Assembly (NCBI RefSeq): GCF_014207845.1
Contig: NZ_JACHLC010000001.1
Span: 1,922,001 to 1,986,000 of the forward strand
Source: Chryseobacterium shigense
Lineage (GTDB): Bacteria; Bacteroidota; Bacteroidia; Flavobacteriales; Weeksellaceae
Reading direction: 5' to 3'
DNA length: 64,000 bases
Position numbers and translations under genes: made by a program. The notes below the pieces were generated by a model. It was not told the origin of the DNA. It was given only the letters and a program-made list of their open reading frames with translations, and made no database searches. Shown in pieces: positions 45,437 to 53,725 of this stretch. Position 1 is the first letter of the stretch. Each line of letters opens with the position of its first letter.

Positions 45437-45467
45437 AAAACAGACTCGTTTTGAGCCTGTTTTTTTT
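45437..45467. terminator. Two-way terminator between convergent genes
   Basis: AAAACAG-A-CTC (45437-45447) pairs with GAG-C-CTGTTTT (45453-45463), one mismatch, with T runs in the plus direction and A run before the stem, so both strands read as terminators. Confidence 0.75.
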
Positions 45468-46881
45468 ATGTTATTGAAAAAGTTGGTACGTTACCATACT
45501 TTTGAGAAAAAACCTCATTAAATCGGCTCTTTACAGCTTCTACATGGTCGCTTGTAGTTGCTATACTATCATGTATTGGAAAAACGGGAATTTCACGCCT
45601 GTAATCTTTCGTCAACTCCTTTGCCAACACATCTATAATCATAAATCCTTCCATTTCAAAAAGTAGTTTGCTGATATTTTTATAGCCTTGCTTCTTTTTA
45701 GTTTTTAGAAAATCATAAATCACAGGGTAACGCTCGGCAAAAACTTGTTGAACCTTCTCGTATTGCGAGTTTTTCGCAAAGAACATCGCCAATAGTAGTT
45801 TCTTTGTTAGTTCTCTGTTTTTCTCATAACAGTTGTTATAATCCACTAAAAACAATCTTTTGTAGGTTTGCCCCCATTCTTCACCGTAGATTTCCATAAG
45901 CCTGTCAATGAAAACATCATACACTCCGCCAGAGACACATAAATTTTTGAAGTCCGCAACCTCAGTATCCATACGGGTTTTAAGAGATTCAGAATTCATA
46001 TATATATGGAAACTATCTTTTATTCTATCTATTCGCTTCTTACTAACTCTATATCTAACAGTAGATAGATAATTAGATAAGAAATATGGAATACTATTCT
46101 TCAAATCAATTTCGTGAATTTTTTTATTGTCGTAAAACATTAATTTCCTGATTTCTTTATTCAATCTTGCAAACGGATTATAAAACCTCCCCACTGTTCT
46201 ATATTCTTTTCCAACTTTTCCGCTACCTCTTGAAAAACTGTAAATCCCATTCATAAATTTCACCATGTTTTTCATCGCCATAAGGTAATAGGTATAGGTT
46301 GCTAATCCTTCTTTTTCTGGCTCACCGTGCGAAATCTTGATTGGAAATTTACCTTCCATAAAATAGGCTTCAAAAACATCATTTTCAGCTAAATTCGTAT
46401 CAACTGAAAACTTGGTGTAGTCGAAATAGTCAATTAAAGGCTTTTCATATTTTTTCACGTAGCTTGTTTTTGTGGTTGTAGACTTCAAATCATCAGCACC
46501 TTTAATTTGAATCACTTCCGCAAACACTCTTGAAAAACGGTAAGGCTTTAAAAAACCATACCCAAAACTTTCTTTTCCAACGAGATACGATTTTCGATTA
46601 ATGTATTTCAAGTCAATTAAAAGTTGAACGTATTCTAAATAGTTTTTCCCGATATGCTTAACCCAAGTTTTGCTGTTAATTAAGCTATGGTGATTGTATT
46701 TTTCTGTTTCTGTGGTTTTTACGAACACAACCGAACTATAAATCATACGCCCGATAATAAACTTAATGCAGTTCATATCAAAATCTTTAATTCTTTCCTT
46801 CCCTTCATTTTCGATACGGGAATAATCGAGTGATAATGGTAGTAAAACCATTAATTCATTTTTATTTACTGTTTGTCTCAT
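45466..46881 (-). CDS. Putative right-hand polymerase (family A / single-subunit RNA polymerase-like)
   Basis: 471 residues. The C-terminal half has the order of family A polymerase motifs: HEIDLKNSIPYFL (motif A, Asp259), a helix-rich segment with KKLLLAMFFAK and VFAERYPVIYDFLKTKKKQG (motif B-like, about 361-398), then FPIHDSIATT (motif C, HD437-438). The HDS tripeptide is typical of T7-like RNA polymerases and replication-type family A enzymes. The N-terminal half is unassigned. A replication or priming role for the island is plausible. No match could be checked here; the similarity is motif-level. Confidence 0.5.
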   Translation of the reverse strand: MRQTVNKNELMVLLPLSLDYSRIENEGKERIKDFDMNCIKFIIGRMIYSSVVFVKTTETEKYNHHSLINSKTWVKHIGKNYLEYVQLLIDLKYINRKSYLVGKESFGYGFLKPYRFSRVFAEVIQIKGADDLKSTTTKTSYVKKYEKPLIDYFDYTKFSVDTNLAENDVFEAYFMEGKFPIKISHGEPEKEGLATYTYYLMAMKNMVKFMNGIYSFSRGSGKVGKEYRTVGRFYNPFARLNKEIRKLMFYDNKKIHEIDLKNSIPYFLSNYLSTVRYRVSKKRIDRIKDSFHIYMNSESLKTRMDTEVADFKNLCVSGGVYDVFIDRLMEIYGEEWGQTYKRLFLVDYNNCYEKNRELTKKLLLAMFFAKNSQYEKVQQVFAERYPVIYDFLKTKKKQGYKNISKLLFEMEGFMIIDVLAKELTKDYRREIPVFPIHDSIATTSDHVEAVKSRFNEVFSQKYGNVPTFSIT

Positions 46882-47082
46882 TTAATCATATTATATTAAT
46901 CCTCAAGCCATTACGGAAATGAGGAAAGATTAATAAAATAGACTTAAAGCAAAAGCAGTAGCTAACATAAGCCTTTGCTAATGCTTAAAGTCGTTCAATA
47001 AAATTTTTAGGTGTTTTGTTTTAGGAGAATGTAGAAAATTGTTTTTTTTCGAAACATTACATTTTCTACTTAGCTGATAAAA
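46882..47082. other. Intergenic inverted repeats before the polymerase-like gene
   Basis: 201 bases. GACTTAAAGCA and TGCTTAAAGTC (46950-46995) pair with one mismatch, and GTAGAAAAT (47031-47039) pairs with ATTTTCTAC (47061-47069). They may be terminators, operators or a replication origin of the island. Confidence 0.45.
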
Positions 47083-47400
47083 TTATTCCTTGCCTTGCTT
47101 TTCAGAATTATAAATATAATTCAAAACATCACTTCTTCTATAAATAGGACTTTTTCCAGACCTACCAACAGGCTTTAATAAACCTTTTTTGTTCCAAAGC
47201 CAAATGGTTGTTCTCTTTTTTTTGGTAAGTTCACATACCTCAGCTATTAAAAGATGTTCATCTTTTTCTGATTCCGCAGAATCTTTGTCTTTACTTTCTA
47301 ATTTTGAAATTAATAAATCTAGTTTCTCGTCTGTTTTGTTTTCTGACGGAAAGGCACTCACTAATTGAGTGATAATTTCCAAGAATTTTTCTTGTTTCAT
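47083..47400 (-). CDS. Small HTH protein (excisionase/MerR-type)
   Basis: 105 residues. After a charged helical N-terminal part, residues 48-95 form a HTH_17-like domain (LLIAEVCELTKKKRTTIWLW then GKSPIYRRSDVLNYI). These are typical excisionase or helix-turn-helix regulators of Bacteroidota mobile elements. It has an exact promoter at 47425-47456 on the minus strand. It could direct integrase excision or regulate the neighbouring polymerase-like gene. Confidence 0.75.
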   Translation of the reverse strand: MKQEKFLEIITQLVSAFPSENKTDEKLDLLISKLESKDKDSAESEKDEHLLIAEVCELTKKKRTTIWLWNKKGLLKPVGRSGKSPIYRRSDVLNYIYNSEKQGKE

Positions 47401-47424
47401 AATGTTTTATTTAGAATTATGATA

Positions 47425-47456
47425 CAAAAATACTTTAGTGAATTATCCTTAATCAA
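47425..47456 (-). promoter_or_regulatory. Promoter of the HTH gene
   Basis: On the minus strand TTG (47454-47456) and TATTTTTG (47425-47432) are separated by 21 bases, matching the -33/-7 pattern. It sits next to an arm-type integrase site (47471-47490). Confidence 0.65.
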
Positions 47457-47470
47457 TGCCTGTACCTAAA

Positions 47471-47490
47471 TAGGGACAAAAAAGGGACTC
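47471..47490. promoter_or_regulatory. Inverted integrase arm-type site
   Basis: Reverse complement reads GAGTCCCTTTTTTGTCCCTA, near-identical to the left-end TAGTCCTTTTTTGTCCCTAT. Its overlap with the HTH promoter region could couple excision and gene control. Confidence 0.5.
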
Positions 47491-47497
47491 AAAAAAA

Positions 47498-48619
47498 TTA
47501 AATTAGATACTTAACCTCTTTTTTGGGAGGCTTACAATCTCTCATTAAAGTTTTTTGAATAGTATCTTTTTTAAACTTTTTGTAATCTTCTTCATCATAA
47601 AACATAAAGTTTTTAATTATCCATTCCGAAACCTGCTCTTTACTATCAGCAATTAGATGACCTTCATCATAACGTTGTTTAAGAAAATACACAAGCATAT
47701 TAGAAGCCCCTCTGAAAGTAATTTCATTAACTACATTAGTTAATTCACCAAAAATTAGTTTTCTAAAAGATTCGTTAAATTCTTCGTGAATATATGGAGA
47801 GAGTGAATCAAATACATTTTCTGGATAAAGAAATTTTAGTGGTTCTTGGCTTTTAGTAACTTTTTTAGCAGTTGGCTGTTTATTATCTAAAAAATCAGGA
47901 TAATCAAACCTTAGATTCATCGCTAATTTTGTAATGTTATCTTTATAATTTGCAAGTATTTCCAATTTTGAATAATATTCATTTGCTAATTTTTCCAGTC
48001 TCTCATTTATAAAGCTATTATCAGACATTCGGAGCTCAACAACTTCAAGGTGAAATTCATTTTTTGCGTAAATGTATTTTATATAGTTTTCTAACATTTC
48101 AAATTGAAAAGAAAAATAATTTTGAATTTTTTGCATAGCACTACTTTCAGATAAATCAGGAATTATCTTACTGTAATCATCTAAAAATCCTACTGTAATC
48201 TCTTCTTTTTCACTTCGATGTTCATTTTTTCTGCCATAGTACCAATAGTAAATACGGGAAACAAAGGCAAAATAGTTATATGATAGCAGTTTACTATGAT
48301 AGAATAGGTTTTGAAACTTTTCAGGTAAATCTGGATTTTTAAAATACTGATAATCTAATTCTATAAATTGCTCGTAATTGTAGTAAGATTCTTTGAGTTT
48401 ATCCCAAAAAATCATTTCCATCTTATCGGGATTTTCTGTGTACAATTCTTCAAATGCCGTCTTAATATCAAATGGAAACTCTTCTTTATTGATTGAATAG
48501 ATGGATTCTAGAAGAGAAATATCTTTATCGAAACTTTCAGGACTTGACATTAAAATATTTTGAAACCTATATCGAAGTTCATTAAGAAAATTGTAAAAAT
48601 TGTTTATCTTTGCTTTCAT
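47498..48619 (-). CDS. RteC-like protein, function unknown
   Basis: 373 residues, no signal peptide, helical. The last about 75 residues (ITFRGASNMLVYFLKQRYDE, then SEWIIKNFMFYDEEDYKKF) resemble the C-terminal segment of RteC, a regulator of Bacteroides conjugative transposons. The N-terminal part (about 1-270) is a helical region rich in Phe and Tyr. Family match is at the level of shared pattern. Sits at the attR end facing the integrase across the circular form. Confidence 0.5.
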   Translation of the reverse strand: MKAKINNFYNFLNELRYRFQNILMSSPESFDKDISLLESIYSINKEEFPFDIKTAFEELYTENPDKMEMIFWDKLKESYYNYEQFIELDYQYFKNPDLPEKFQNLFYHSKLLSYNYFAFVSRIYYWYYGRKNEHRSEKEEITVGFLDDYSKIIPDLSESSAMQKIQNYFSFQFEMLENYIKYIYAKNEFHLEVVELRMSDNSFINERLEKLANEYYSKLEILANYKDNITKLAMNLRFDYPDFLDNKQPTAKKVTKSQEPLKFLYPENVFDSLSPYIHEEFNESFRKLIFGELTNVVNEITFRGASNMLVYFLKQRYDEGHLIADSKEQVSEWIIKNFMFYDEEDYKKFKKDTIQKTLMRDCKPPKKEVKYLI

Positions 48620-48675
48620 AGTTTACTAAACAGGGTTAAACAAATATCGGCAAAAAAGACTTAATTTATAAATTA

Positions 48676-48694
48676 TTGTCCCTACTTTGTCCCT
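48676..48694. promoter_or_regulatory. Integrase arm-type site pair, right end
   Basis: TTGTCCCT at 48676-48683 and 48687-48694, spaced 11 bases as at the left end. Confidence 0.55.
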
Positions 48695-48743
48695 CCCAAA
48701 AGTAAACATAGATTTAAATCATTGAAAATCAGAATAAAGGGAT

Positions 48744-48763
48744 ATTCCTGGAGAAACCACAAA
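48744..48763 (+). other. attR core (right direct repeat)
   Basis: ATTCCTGGAGAAACCACAAA, identical to attL at 34110-34129, without any tRNA body in front. It marks the island end. Confidence 0.9.
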
Positions 48764-48788
48764 CCGTCTTATTAAGGCGGTTTTTTTA
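48761..48788 (+). terminator. Original terminator of the second tRNA-Phe
   Basis: AAACCGTCTT (48761-48770) pairs with AAGGCGGTTT (48774-48783) with a T-G wobble, then TTTTT. Now separated from its tRNA by the island. Confidence 0.85.
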
Positions 48789-49022
48789 TTTTAAATCAAA
48801 AGATATAAAATTGGATAAATGTTTTCATTTATTCTAAAAAAATTCACTGTGTCTTTATTCTGAAAATCCGTTTACGGAATTTTTTCACTATTTTAAGTTA
48901 CAGTCTGTATAAAAATAAAACCGCACCAGTCTTAAAATTCGTTAATATAAGCCTTCAAATCCTAAATTCAGCTTCTGTTTTTTGGAAAATACCTATCTTC
49001 GCCTACAAATCATTATTTGAAA

Positions 49023-50198
49023 ATGAAGAAGATCATCTCCGGAGTATTTGTTTTCTGCTCTGTTATCACTCTGGCTCAGGAAGCTATACAGTTTCAGGAA
49101 CTACCATTCAAAGACATCATAGCAAAGGCAAAAAAAGAAAAGAAGCTTGTCTTCGTTGACGCCTATGCTTCTTGGTGCGGACCATGTAAGATGATGGAGA
49201 AAAATGTATTTACCCAAAAAACTGTCGGGGATTATTTCAATACCAATTTCGTGAATGCCAGATTCGATATGGAGAAAGGCGAAGGAAGGGAAATTGCAGC
49301 AAAATATGGGGTACGCTCCTATCCTACTTATCTTTTCCTGAATGGTGAAGGTGAGCTTATTTCCCAAAACTCCGGCTATATGGATGAAAGTATGTTTGTC
49401 ACTATGGCTCAGGATGTGAATTCCTCAGGCAATAAAAAAGGCTCATTAAAAGATCGTTTTGCACAAGGCGAAAAAGATCCGGCATTCCTGATCAATATTA
49501 TGAAACTGAATTCTTCTTCAGACTATGATTTTGCCAAAAAAGCTTCCGAACGGTATTTTGAAAACAAAAAGAAATCAGAAGAAATCTCCAAAGAAGAAAT
49601 AGGCTTGCTTTTATTCTTTGTAAAATCAACCGAGGATAAAAATTACAGTACATTTTCATCAAGGAAGTCCGAAATCATTAAATATCTTCCGGAAGAAACT
49701 TACAATGAATTTGATAATCAGTTGAAACTTTCCAAAATCGTAGAACAGTCTATTGATGATAAGAATAAAAGGATAAACGATGAATATTTCATGAAAACGG
49801 CAGAACCGTTAGTAGGAAAACAGCTCGCACAATCCAAACTGAACCAAACAAAGCTCAGCTATTACGAACAAAACGCCAATTTCCCTGAATTTGAAAAAGC
49901 AGCCCTGGAATATTATAAAAATTCCGATGCATTCGAACCTAATGAATTGCTGAGGGCAGCATGGGTATTCAGTGATCATATCAAGAATCCTGCATCATTA
50001 AAGAAGGCCACAGAATGGGCTGAAAAGTCTGTAATGCGCAGCGAAACACCAGAAAACACATATATTCTCGCAAGACTTTATTTCCTGACCGGGAATAATG
50101 AATTGGCCAAAAACTATGCAGAAATGTCAAAAAACATGGCTACTCAAACCAACAAGGACTCCAAACTTGCAGAAGAATTATTGAAACAAATAAAATAA
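49023..50198 (+). CDS. Secreted thioredoxin-like protein with helical repeat tail
   Basis: 391 residues from ATG at 49023 (a TTG at 49017 is in frame). Signal peptide MKKIISGVFVFCSVITLAQ. Thioredoxin domain about 25-135 with active site SWCGPCK (C52, C55) and cis-Pro in VRSYPTYLF. The C-terminal about 240 residues are helical and TPR/DUF-like (ENTYILARLYFLTGNNELAK). Probably a periplasmic disulfide reductase/oxidoreductase. Adjacent to the DUF3575 gene with no gap. Confidence 0.85.
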   Translation: MKKIISGVFVFCSVITLAQEAIQFQELPFKDIIAKAKKEKKLVFVDAYASWCGPCKMMEKNVFTQKTVGDYFNTNFVNARFDMEKGEGREIAAKYGVRSYPTYLFLNGEGELISQNSGYMDESMFVTMAQDVNSSGNKKGSLKDRFAQGEKDPAFLINIMKLNSSSDYDFAKKASERYFENKKKSEEISKEEIGLLLFFVKSTEDKNYSTFSSRKSEIIKYLPEETYNEFDNQLKLSKIVEQSIDDKNKRINDEYFMKTAEPLVGKQLAQSKLNQTKLSYYEQNANFPEFEKAALEYYKNSDAFEPNELLRAAWVFSDHIKNPASLKKATEWAEKSVMRSETPENTYILARLYFLTGNNELAKNYAEMSKNMATQTNKDSKLAEELLKQIK

Positions 50199-50822
50199 AT
50201 GCTAAAACACAAATTTCTCACCGCATCTATCACCCTTCTGTCCGCAGCAATGTTTACAGCACAGGAACAAGAACAGGAAAAAAAATTATATATTAAAGGA
50301 AATGCTCTTCTGGCTCCAATTGGCGTAATCAATATTGGTCTGGAAAAACAGTTAACCCAGAAAATTACCATGCAGGGTGATGTTCTGGTATCTCCATGGA
50401 AGTCTTTTGCAGGCCATGAATTTCAGTATTATTCTGCTTCTTTGGAAGGAAGATATTATTTCAATGAGGCATTCAACCATTGGTATATAGGAGCTAATAT
50501 TGGGGTATCCTCATTCGTTCTGCAGAAATGGAATTACTGGAAAGATGGCTCTTATATAAATGATCGTAATGAAGTATTCGTTAGATCTAATTTATATCAA
50601 AAAGGATTTTCATTTTTAGCAGGTGTTACGGGTGGTTATCAATTTAAAGTATCTGATCGCTGGAACATCGACATTTATGCAACAATTGGCTCATCCACAG
50701 ATTTCTACAAGGGATATGACCGTACTACAGGCCAGCGGTATGAATCAGCCCAAAAATATAATAAAAGTGGAGAAATCCTACCTTACAGAGGAGGTATCAT
50801 GATTTCTTATAAATTAAAATAA
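50199..50822 (+). CDS. DUF3575-like outer-membrane barrel protein
   Basis: 207 residues. Signal peptide MLKHKFLTASITLLSAAMFTAQ and alternating aromatic strands (YIKGNALLAPIGVINIGLE, GRYYFNEAFNHWYIGANIG) ending in YKLK. Pattern agrees with DUF3575 small barrels common in Bacteroidota. Starts directly after the thioredoxin-like gene stop, so they are co-expressed. Confidence 0.75.
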   Translation: MLKHKFLTASITLLSAAMFTAQEQEQEKKLYIKGNALLAPIGVINIGLEKQLTQKITMQGDVLVSPWKSFAGHEFQYYSASLEGRYYFNEAFNHWYIGANIGVSSFVLQKWNYWKDGSYINDRNEVFVRSNLYQKGFSFLAGVTGGYQFKVSDRWNIDIYATIGSSTDFYKGYDRTTGQRYESAQKYNKSGEILPYRGGIMISYKLK

Positions 50823-50826
50823 CAGC

Positions 50827-51033
50827 ATGAAACTGTTCGGAAAAAATCATATTATCATTTCAGTAATCACTTTTGTGATCCTTTTTTTAATGAATTATAT
50901 TGGAAATAACCTGCCTGATAAGCTGGAAAGAGCTCTGATGACAGCTTTTGCCGGAGTAATCGGATTATCGATAGGGCTTTTCATCCTTAATAAAAGCAAG
51001 AACGATAACAAACCGCCACAGAATTTTGACTGA
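50827..51033 (+). CDS. Small two-helix membrane protein
   Basis: 68 residues, two hydrophobic helices (HIIISVITFVILFLMNYIG and MTAFAGVIGLSIGLFIL) and a basic Asn/Lys tail. Four bases after the barrel gene, hence same operon. No family recognised. Confidence 0.6.
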   Translation: MKLFGKNHIIISVITFVILFLMNYIGNNLPDKLERALMTAFAGVIGLSIGLFILNKSKNDNKPPQNFD

Positions 51034-51147
51034 TAAAAAATGGAACAGTGAATAGTTAATTTGGCTTTGTAAGTGAATTTTATGAGTATCAAATGATAGA
51101 TTCATTATTGACCGACAAAGCCAAGCTGATTATTAATTTTTAAGGAA

Positions 51148-52344
51148 TCAATCCTTGTACAGAATGTATTTTGTTCTGATCTTTTCAAATTTCTCTAGGT
51201 CATTTTTCCATGAAGCTTTGATTTCCTGACCTGATTTTCCAGCTATAATCTGCTTTCTGAATTCATCCGTTCCGGCCAGTTTATCGAAAAACAAATTCTC
51301 AAGGAAGAAACCCTGCTGTGGATTTTTATAATTTTTATAAGATTTGATCAGCCATTCAAGGTTAAGCTCTCTAAGATCTTTCGGATAGGCAGAAAGGTCT
51401 TCACCATAACAAAGCTTTCCATTCAGGAAAGGATCTTTTGCCCCGAAATTAGGCTTTGGCGTAAACTGATAAGAAAATGACTGTGTCCACGGAGATCCGT
51501 AGATCTGGAAAGGTAAACTTGTTCCCCTCCCTACAGAAACTTGTGTTCCTTCAAAAAAGCATAAGCTCGGATACAAATTAATTGATTTATCATTCGGAAG
51601 ATTTGGGGATGGTTTATCTGAAATGGGATAACGCTGTTTCTTATGGTAATTCTTCATCGGAATCAGGGTATATTTTGCCTGAATACCATTTTTCAGCCAC
51701 TTTTCACCGTTTACCATTTTTCCATACTCTCCTATCGTCAGCCCGTATACTACAGGAACTTCATGCATGCCGACAAAGCTTGACCATTTTTTCTTCAAAA
51801 CAGGTCCGTCCGTATAACCGTCATGAGGGTTGGGACGGTCCAGCACCATAATTTCCACATTATTTTCTGCACCGGCCTCCATTAAATAGGTTAACGTTGA
51901 AATATAGGTATAAAACCTTACGCCAACATCCTGAATATCAAAAACTACCATATCAAGTCCCTTCAGCTGTTCCGGTTTTGGCTTTTTATTGTTTCCGTAT
52001 AAAGAAATAATAGGGATTCCGGTTTTGGTATCTACTCCGTTTTTTACCTTTTCCCCGGCATCTGCATCTCCTCTGAACCCATGTTCGGGGGCAAAGATTG
52101 TCTTGATCTTAATGTTATTTTTAACTAAAAAATCTACCAGGTAGCTTTTATCACTCATCAATCCTGTCTGATTGGTTACCACACCGATTGTTTTGTCCTT
52201 TAGCAAAGGCAGATAAAGTTCAGGTTGGTCTGCTCCGGTTTTAAAATCCTGCTGACCTTGAACCTGAGAATAATATTGGTTGAATACTCCTAAAAAAATT
52301 AGGCAAATAAGAAGTAAATTTTTAATTTTGAAATCTAAATTCAT
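51148..52344 (-). CDS. Exo-beta-N-acetylmuramidase NamZ-type (DUF1343)
   Basis: 398 residues from ATG at 52344; the frame extends upstream to 52566, overlapping the divergent permease, and is rejected because MNLDFKIKNLLLICLIFLGV is an obvious signal peptide. The DUF1343 core is clear: KTIGVVTNQTGLM, TIFAPEHGFRGDADAGE, LDMVVFDIQDVGVRFYTYIS, VLDRPNPHDG and GRGTSLPFQIYGSPW. NamZ cleaves N-acetylmuramic acid from peptidoglycan fragments for recycling. Divergent from an FtsX-type permease with only 4 bases between start codons. Confidence 0.88.
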   Translation of the reverse strand: MNLDFKIKNLLLICLIFLGVFNQYYSQVQGQQDFKTGADQPELYLPLLKDKTIGVVTNQTGLMSDKSYLVDFLVKNNIKIKTIFAPEHGFRGDADAGEKVKNGVDTKTGIPIISLYGNNKKPKPEQLKGLDMVVFDIQDVGVRFYTYISTLTYLMEAGAENNVEIMVLDRPNPHDGYTDGPVLKKKWSSFVGMHEVPVVYGLTIGEYGKMVNGEKWLKNGIQAKYTLIPMKNYHKKQRYPISDKPSPNLPNDKSINLYPSLCFFEGTQVSVGRGTSLPFQIYGSPWTQSFSYQFTPKPNFGAKDPFLNGKLCYGEDLSAYPKDLRELNLEWLIKSYKNYKNPQQGFFLENLFFDKLAGTDEFRKQIIAGKSGQEIKASWKNDLEKFEKIRTKYILYKD

Positions 52345-52348
52345 AAGC

Positions 52349-53578
52349 TTGAAATTTCCTTTATATTTCTCTAGAAAAATAGCGTTTTCCAAAGATAACA
52401 AAAATAACCTTTCAAGAGTTATCATCTTCATCGGCAGGCTTTCTGTAGCTTTGGGGATCATTGTTTCTTTAATTACTGTAGCTACAGGCTTCGGATCAAA
52501 GAAAGCAATTAAGGAAAGGCTGGCAGATTTCAGCGGACATATTACGGTGCGGTCTACAAGATCCAATTCTTCTTACAACACATCTATTCTTGACAATCAG
52601 GGACTGGATATCCAGAAAATTAAAAAGCTGCCGGATGTGGAAAGTGTTCAGAAATATGCAACTGTAACGGGAATTATGCGTAATGAACACAATTTTTCCG
52701 GCATTATATTCAAAGGGATAGGAAAAGATTTTGACAGTCTGAGATTCAAGAAGTTTTTAGTTGCGGGGACAACTCCAAAAGTTACGGAAAAAGGCTTTAA
52801 CAATGATGTTACCATTTCACAGAAGATCGCCAATGATCTTCACCTGAAGGTTAACGACAGCATAGTTACCGTTTTTTCAAAAGCAGACCAGAAACCGATA
52901 TACCGTAAATTCAGGATTATAGGAATTTACAAAACCGATATTAAAATGATTGATGAACAGTTCGTTATCGGCGGTATCAATCATGTAAGAAAAATCCAGG
53001 AAATGAAGCCGGATGAAATTGGCGGCCTCGATATATTCTTTAAAAATGTAAATGATATTGATAAAGATTTTCCGGAAATTGAAAAACTCATCGGCTACAA
53101 AAATTATGCTGAAAAAGCAACGGAAAAATTCCCGCAGATCAATGACTGGATCAGTATTTTTGATACGAATATTGCTTTAATCATCATCATTATGCTGATC
53201 GTAGTAGTGATCAATATTATTATGGTCCTTTTAATTCTTATCATCGAAAGAACCAATTCCATAGGGCTTCTGAAAACGCTGGGAGCCAGCAATTCACAGA
53301 TCAGAGCTACTTTCATCAATTATACCCTGATTATTATGATTCCCGGGCTTTTGTATGGAAATGCAATAGGTCTTGGTCTTATTCTTATTCAGAAATTCTT
53401 CGGCATTATTAAATTAAATCCTGAAAACTATTACGTTAGTACGGTTCCGGTAGATCTTAATCCTGTAGCCATTGTTTCCATTTCATTGGGAATCCTTCTT
53501 ATTTCAGGACTGGCTCTGATTATTCCGAGTTACCTGATCAGCAAAATATCTCCGGTGAAAGCAATTAAGTATAATTAA
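52349..53578 (+). CDS. FtsX/LolC-type ABC transporter permease
   Basis: About 409 residues. Four membrane helices: IIFIGRLSVALGIIVSLITV near the start, then three in the last 170 residues (IALIIIIMLIVVVINIIMVL etc.), around a large periplasmic MacB-like domain. No ATG precedes the domain except at 52280, which reads into namZ; TTG at 52349 gives MKFPLYFSRKIAF, the usual opening of these permeases. Likely part of a lipoprotein-releasing or MacB-type complex; its ATPase is not adjacent. Confidence 0.7.
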   Translation: MKFPLYFSRKIAFSKDNKNNLSRVIIFIGRLSVALGIIVSLITVATGFGSKKAIKERLADFSGHITVRSTRSNSSYNTSILDNQGLDIQKIKKLPDVESVQKYATVTGIMRNEHNFSGIIFKGIGKDFDSLRFKKFLVAGTTPKVTEKGFNNDVTISQKIANDLHLKVNDSIVTVFSKADQKPIYRKFRIIGIYKTDIKMIDEQFVIGGINHVRKIQEMKPDEIGGLDIFFKNVNDIDKDFPEIEKLIGYKNYAEKATEKFPQINDWISIFDTNIALIIIIMLIVVVINIIMVLLILIIERTNSIGLLKTLGASNSQIRATFINYTLIIMIPGLLYGNAIGLGLILIQKFFGIIKLNPENYYVSTVPVDLNPVAIVSISLGILLISGLALIIPSYLISKISPVKAIKYN

Positions 53579-53698
53579 AATTGAATTGTCAACAGGCAAT
53601 GGTCAGTCATTAATTATGTTTACAATATTTGTTATTGCCATTCATCATTCACTTTTTTATAAATCAATCTTAAATTACGCAGCTAATTTTTAAAGCCT

Positions 53699-53706
53699 TA
53701 TCTTTG
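53699..53706 (+). promoter_or_regulatory. -7 box before the cysteine synthase gene
   Basis: TATCTTTG matches TANNTTTG exactly, 20 bases before the ATG. The -33 element is unclear. Confidence 0.5.
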
Positions 53707-53725
53707 CACCGCTTATAAAACATTT

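Larger units (their letters stand above)
34110..48763. mobile_element. Integrated genomic island in the tRNA-Phe 3' end (about 14.65 kb)
   Basis: Direct repeats of ATTCCTGGAGAAACCACAAA at 34110-34129 and 48744-48763 bound the region. The left copy is the end of tRNA-Phe with a tyrosine integrase next to it; the right copy has no tRNA attached. The island carries its own terminator at the left (34165) while the right copy precedes a separate one (48761). Cargo: serine recombinase, ArdA, small exported proteins, two transglutaminase-fold proteins, a toxin-immunity-like group, a polymerase-like protein and an RteC-like protein. No relaxase, T4SS or phage structural genes, so mobility must be borrowed. 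Confidence 0.9.
48620..49022. other. Intergenic gap holding the right end of the island
   Basis: 403 bases. Contains right-end arm sites (48676-48694), attR (48744-48763), the original tRNA terminator (48761-48788) and an A/T-rich leader of the next gene. The rest shows nothing I can support. Confidence 0.7.

Noticed and set aside
45466..46881. Reverse transcriptase or retron
   Set aside because: No YxDD motif; the HDS motif C points to the family A/T7 type.
34110..48763. Prophage
   Set aside because: No capsid, tail, portal, terminase or lysis gene could be recognised.
34110..48763. Self-transmissible conjugative element
   Set aside because: No relaxase, coupling protein or Tra gene is recognisable in the island.
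52345..52566. Long N-terminal extension of namZ
   Set aside because: It overlaps the permease in opposite frame, and the signal peptide begins at 52344.
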